A stretch of 57,616 nt of DNA from Anaerolineae bacterium (GTDB taxonomy: Bacteria; Chloroflexota; Anaerolineae; Caldilineales; Caldilineaceae): the NCBI GenBank assembly GCA_030432295.1, contig JAUIHI010000040.1, positions 1-57,616 of the forward strand, read 5' to 3'. The notes beneath the pieces were generated by a model. That model worked only from the letters and a program-made list of their open reading frames with translations. It was not told the origin of the DNA and searched no databases. Positions 54,601 to 57,616 of the stretch are shown piece after piece (the stretch's first letter is position 1; every line of letters starts with the position of its first letter). A program made the translations under genes and the position numbers.

Positions 54601-56986
54601 CTGCCCCGGTTGCAGCGGCTTTGTCCTGGGAGATTTCGGCAGCCCCGGCAACATCGCTGTCAACTCCAACAACTTCTACATTCTGGACACTGACTCGGAA
54701 CTGGTCCACGTCTTCGAGGCCAGCGTCATCCACAGCATCGACGACACCTCGGCCTGGGTGGAGTATCAGTCTGACACCAATTATGTGGGGCCGGACAGCT
54801 TCAGCTTCCGGGCTACAGACGGCTTCCGCACAGCCGAGGGGGAACTGATCGAAAGCGCGTCGGCCACAGTGGCGGTCAATGTCAGCCGCAATTTCCGCCC
54901 ACCCCAGGCTGTGGCCGGGCTGTCTGTGACCACCACCGAAGACATCGCCGTGCCCGTCACCCTGGGCGGCTACGATTTGGACGGCAGCCTGGACACTCTG
55001 ACCTATCGGGTGACGGCCCAACCGGTCTACGGCTCGATCAGCGAAGGCAGCGGGGCCGAACGCATCTTCATACCGGAAGCCGATTTCTTCGGCGAAGATA
55101 GCTTTGCCTTCGTCGTCAACGATGGCCGGGAGGACTCTGCGCCACAGACTGTGCCCATCAGCGTGACCGCAGTCAACGACGAGCCGTCGGTGATTATCCG
55201 TACCGATCCGCTGGAAGCGGGCGTCGGTTTCCCCTTCAGTCTGGATGCGCTGATTGTGGACCCGGATATGGAAGATACCCACTGGCTGCTGCTGGAATGG
55301 GGCGACGGCGAATCCGCTGTCAAAGGCGAAATCCAGGAGGACGGTACATTGAGCGGACCGGTGATTCTGGCCGACAGCACTGTCACCAGCACGCTGATTG
55401 GCTTTCACAACTACACTTCCCCTGGCGACAAATCCCTGGAAATCTGCGCGGTGGATCAGGGCGGGATGCAGGGCTGCACCACCCAGACTGTCTCGGTGCA
55501 GAACCGGGTGGACCTGGCTGTCAAGCGGGACGGTGCGGCAGTTGTCCCCGCGGATCGGCGCACGTTGACCTATGCCCTGACCGTTGAAAATCGCGCCCCC
55601 AGCACAGGTGGGATTGCCGCGGCGGATGTTGTGCTGACCGAAACTCTGGCCGCGGGCGGGTCCTACCAGCAGGTGCAGGTGAATGGGGGCAGCTTCTCCT
55701 GCAATGCGGGGGGGCAAAGTCTGCGCTGCCCCATCGGCGGCATGGCCGCGGGCAGTTCGGCCCAGGTCATCCTGACGGTGGCCCTGGACGCCAGCCTGCA
55801 AGCGGGCGACGAAGTGGCGGTGGAAAGCCGGGTGGAAAGTAGCACACCCGACGCCATCCCCGACAACAACGGGCTGCTGGTTGATCTGGCCCTGCTGCCC
55901 GCGGCGGATTTCATTGTCACCAGTCTGGAGGAGGGCAGCGACACCGACCCCGGCGACGGCGTTTGTGCTTCCGGCAGTGGCTGCACCCTGCGCGCTGCGG
56001 TGGAAGAGGCCAATGCCCTGGCAGGTCCCCAGACAATCGGGTTGGGCTATGGCGTGCATCAACTCAATATTCAAGAGGAGAAGGGGCGTCTGACTGGGGC
56101 CAGCATTCCCCTACTGGTGACCGATGACCTCACAATTACCGGTCTCAGCCCGGATCGCACGATTGTCAACGCCAACGGCCAGAGCCGGGTGATTCAGGTC
56201 AACAATGCCAGCTTGACTCTGGACAATCTGATGCTCTCCGGGGGGGCAATCGCCAATGACGACGGCGGCGCGCTGCTGGTTGTCGACGGCGAACTCGAAC
56301 TGGCCCGGGTGGCCCTGGCTGGCAACAGCGCACGCAACGGCGGTGGTCTGATGGCCCACGCCAGCACCGTCACCATCCGCCAGAGCGCGATTACCGACAA
56401 TCGGGCAGAGCCGGATAACAATACAGAAGGCAGCGGTGGCGGCATCCATCTGCGTAACAGCAGCCTGACAACCCAGAACAGCACCTTCAGTGGCAACCGG
56501 GCAGAGCGGGGTGGGGCCATCTTCAGCGACAACGGCACGGCCTCCCTGCAAAACGCCACGCTTGTCGGCAATGGGGCCAACGCCGAGGGCGGCGGCATCC
56601 ACGCCACCGGTGACGGTATCGAACTGGTCAACACAATCCTGGCAAACAACGGTGCATCCCTGGGGGCCAACTGTCTGGGGCGGATTTCTTCCGGCGGCCA
56701 CAATCTGCTGGGCAATCTGGACAGTTGCACCGTCCTCGGCCAGACGGGCAGCAACCTGCTTTCCCAGAAGAGCGAATGGGAGAGCCTAGCGCGTACGAGT
56801 GCTGACACCTACGCCTATCCGCTCTCTGGGAACAGTCGAGCAGTGGGCGCGGGAAGTTGCCTGTTGCCCATCGACCAGCGTGGCGCAGATCGGCCCTACG
56901 GCGCTGGGTGCGACATCGGCGCAATGGAATACAACCCGTTGGCCGGGGCAGCAGGCGTGCTCTATCTGCCATCGGTGAACCGGTAG
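51632..56986 (+). CDS. Giant exported surface protein (NHL, DUF11, CSLREA, beta-helix) with C-terminal LPSVNR tail
   Basis: 1784 residues. Signal peptide about 1-30, then a helical, Ala/Lys-rich segment (about 255-320). HYR/Ig-like modules (about 340-530), beta-propeller/NHL-type repeats with A-D-S-G-N-E-R-V-Q-R-F (about 640-1035), a cadherin-like tandem module with D-L-D-G-S-L-D-T-L-T-Y (about 1095-1185), a PKD-like module (about 1190-1290) and DUF11 (about 1291-1420) follow. A CSLREA-type segment with G-D-G-V-C and C-T-L-R-A-A-V-E-E-A-N (about 1427-1465) leads into a right-handed beta-helix (about 1470-1770). It ends V-L-Y-L-P-S-V-N-R. It is probably an adhesin or matrix protein; no enzyme site was seen. 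Confidence 0.82.
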   Translation: MNSPYKRILLPLFLCLSLLLALPPAHLSAQETTPTGADAPTVGSATPKECIVPLQIAHIAASIASLLPVPIPGFKTAADMAEYGANLALKGCPPHLLPPKDVVKPPPPECVYEMNLPLNATWNELHLMDDKLFSLLLERYQVPNALRPVLQELIDSEYGRFENEVYGGYSNIYGIVLPLELSEWAPGDWGDVGSPDVFHYNSDVFITLRHPGERVSDQTVAFRPGSYSLNWQADTLISAFDWFPIFLLSVASDTPAAHKARKEAAVKAAEEQLKKAGKEVTQEAVEEITQNAFFKELAKNLAKKAAKNTAKATNKLRQPYFVKGEPNATSTATQGLIIQDHTPPTISGVEDVVTVEAFLPGGASAGATLPGLLAIIRANDDCAQNPRLNYNTPSFWPLQLDADGNPLPSAIIEWRASDNGAATPTGGVNTTTVTQTVVVQDTLPPILLPPPPVIMESTGGVEVALGTPQVFDVADLRPTITYTASGTTQGSQWPIFGPGIHYVDWSATDRSRNSSEVKQQLVNIKEPGTNLPAMAHAIGGSDTIQAIADEPIKITVRGTDGNNPPDPLWFTVEQQPDNGFFIAPLYPYFINDYRMTARYSPEIAAKEGEEFAWQLAADPDAMREYIKTVCAEDINRTDLPKDFVSWNGGSQKYISVDDNGYTYIYDWAYRKCHHGGGTLAPNGSERISVWDQNGIYVGEIERSSDSRPLRDINFNVGQGTILATNSDGSSTGNSLVDVYTTQPENPSEPIVQLRTYTLWNEINDIFVGSSNTRRGPEYKNARSAAWDTKNNVLYVIGTHNLTGMAAFRPAECNNTTGKGPLDCLDLLGTPVYSSPIVQSTKVGDYPGFGADAMRLWGIKDIAVDSTGAVYIAADPTTSATRYHRIYKFAPAIARDDGSVVLGDLIGWMGKCSSGPNCNYIDGHSIGFRCTDDTCGVEGDLSGSAAGQFNGIAAIAIDPKDVLYVADSGNERVQRFNSDGIFAGEARSQSTCPGCSGFVLGDFGSPGNIAVNSNNFYILDTDSELVHVFEASVIHSIDDTSAWVEYQSDTNYVGPDSFSFRATDGFRTAEGELIESASATVAVNVSRNFRPPQAVAGLSVTTTEDIAVPVTLGGYDLDGSLDTLTYRVTAQPVYGSISEGSGAERIFIPEADFFGEDSFAFVVNDGREDSAPQTVPISVTAVNDEPSVIIRTDPLEAGVGFPFSLDALIVDPDMEDTHWLLLEWGDGESAVKGEIQEDGTLSGPVILADSTVTSTLIGFHNYTSPGDKSLEICAVDQGGMQGCTTQTVSVQNRVDLAVKRDGAAVVPADRRTLTYALTVENRAPSTGGIAAADVVLTETLAAGGSYQQVQVNGGSFSCNAGGQSLRCPIGGMAAGSSAQVILTVALDASLQAGDEVAVESRVESSTPDAIPDNNGLLVDLALLPAADFIVTSLEEGSDTDPGDGVCASGSGCTLRAAVEEANALAGPQTIGLGYGVHQLNIQEEKGRLTGASIPLLVTDDLTITGLSPDRTIVNANGQSRVIQVNNASLTLDNLMLSGGAIANDDGGALLVVDGELELARVALAGNSARNGGGLMAHASTVTIRQSAITDNRAEPDNNTEGSGGGIHLRNSSLTTQNSTFSGNRAERGGAIFSDNGTASLQNATLVGNGANAEGGGIHATGDGIELVNTILANNGASLGANCLGRISSGGHNLLGNLDSCTVLGQTGSNLLSQKSEWESLARTSADTYAYPLSGNSRAVGAGSCLLPIDQRGADRPYGAGCDIGAMEYNPLAGAAGVLYLPSVNR

Positions 56987-57234
56987 CGCCTCTCTTCCTC
57001 TGGCAGTCGGGTGATAGAGTCGGTTGTGTCCCAAATTCGGGAAACCAGGTCTCCCCATGTCGTAGATGTGGCCGTGCAGACTATTTGAGTTGCGGCGAAA
57101 CAGCCTCGGTGCTATAGTGAGCCGCGTAAGCATCCCTCTTTTGCCCTTCGAAATGTGGGCCAATCCCAACCGTCCACTCGCTTTGGGCAGAGAAAAATAA
57201 ATTTGGCCTACGGAGTGATGGATCGGAGTGCTCG

Positions 57235-57504
57235 ATGACACTTGCCACAAAACGAACTTATACCCCAGAAGAATATCTTGCGCTGGAACGCAAGGCCGAG
57301 ACGAAAAGTGAATACGTCAACGGCGAAATCTACGCGATGGCTGGCGCAAGCCGGGAACACAATTACATTGCAGGGGATCTGTTTGGCGAACTTCGCACCC
57401 AATTGCAGGGACGAGGCTGCGCGCTTTTCATGAGCGATATGCGTGTTTGTGTCAGTGCGACGGGACTGTATACTTATCCGGATGTGGTTAGTAAAACCAA
57501 CTAA
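57235..57504 (+). pseudogene. Uma2-family (PD-(D/E)XK-like) nuclease, 3' truncated
   Basis: The 89 codons start with the Uma2 pattern (Y-T-P-E-E-Y-L-A-L-E, K-S-E-Y-V-N-G-E-I-Y-A-M-A-G-A-S-R-E-H). It matches normally as far as Y-T-Y-P-D-V-V, where the family's conserved core normally continues to V-V-V and the catalytic E-x-K. Here the match stops at about 57488 and a stop follows shortly. About half the expected ~190 residues is missing, so the nuclease is dead. The joining sequence is AT-richer, suggesting a mobile-element junction. Confidence 0.8.
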
Positions 57505-57616
57505 GTTTTTAGAAATAGAAATCGGTCATCAGAAAGCAAATTGTTTTGGTTGTGAAGGCAGTTGGTGGCCGAAGCAAGTAGGTCCAAGACGGAAGCGAAA
57601 AGTTTGTTGGCACAGG
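57489..57616. other. Foreign sequence at the right edge
   Basis: From about 57489 the sequence no longer matches Uma2. A 45-codon frame starting at 57482 (plus), rich in Cys, Trp and basic residues, stays open to the window end; I do not recognise it. Base composition is lower in GC than neighbours, consistent with an insertion sequence edge or an assembly joint. Confidence 0.4.

Noticed and set aside
51827-56074. Minus-strand open frame of about 1415 codons opposite the 1784-residue protein
   Set aside because: Same reason: GC-rich codon bias leaves the opposite strand open; no start signal or domain.

Overview
The window reads as a chromosomal segment of an uncultured-type bacterium, most likely a Chloroflexota member (Anaerolineae/Caldilineae-like). 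The evidence is GC-rich DNA, very large exported proteins with Thr/Pro-rich spacers, no outer-membrane machinery, and many short palindromic repeats that sit both between and inside genes. This placement is inference from style, not from a marker gene. About 40 protein genes, one tRNA-Ser and one SRP RNA can be supported.

Layout. 1-70 is the N-terminus of an IS transposase running off the left edge. 266-5393 (minus) holds two ABC exporter half-transporters whose degenerate ATP-site residues complement each other, followed by an overlapping gene pair for an exported T1/barnase-type RNase and its barstar-like inhibitor. 5574-7552 (plus) has a glutamine-amidotransferase-type hydrolase and queA. 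7698-13321 (minus) has a secreted subtilase, dihydroorotate dehydrogenase, then an ECF sigma / anti-sigma / bactofilin-like membrane protein operon with a candidate autoregulatory promoter. 13664-18097 (plus) has a chelatase gene that appears to make two products by -1 ribosomal frameshifting (AAA+ subunit, and AAA+/VWA subunit), an EamA transporter and a repeat-helix protein. 18163-22390 (minus) has a class III aminotransferase, an MFS transporter, SRP RNA, tRNA-Ser(GGA) and hemD.

22687-31827 (plus) has a 1657-residue protein with two metalloprotease sites, translationally coupled to a 19-codon upstream ORF. It is followed by fchA-folD, in which FolD has lost cyclohydrolase residues that the partner FchA could replace, and a polytopic GT-C-like membrane protein. 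31842-36738 has an M19 dipeptidase, a sulfatase, a cold-shock gene with a long leader containing a terminator-like hairpin, a nucleotide-sugar-type epimerase and a NUDIX hydrolase. 36816-39749 has a radical SAM protein, a ROK fructokinase and galT. 39947-46351 has three exported proteins (Ig/CARDB, LysM-hydrolase, glycosidase-like). 46455-48711 has inositol-type dehydrogenase and isomerase genes. 48970-56986 has an MttB-family methyltransferase, a THUMP-type methyltransferase and a 1784-residue surface protein. A Uma2 nuclease pseudogene and foreign, AT-richer sequence close the window.

The most interesting signals are these: (1) the programmed-frameshift chelatase; (2) a shared extreme C-terminal motif, (Y/F)-L-P-(A/G/S)-(V/I)-x-R-COOH, on all four giant exported proteins, which behaves like an undescribed sorting or processing tag; (3) the ABC-RNase-barstar operon; (4) the FchA/degenerate FolD pair; (5) palindromic repeats inserted in frame inside queA, the EamA gene and the GT-C-like gene. 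All assignments are from reading the sequence; no database search was run.
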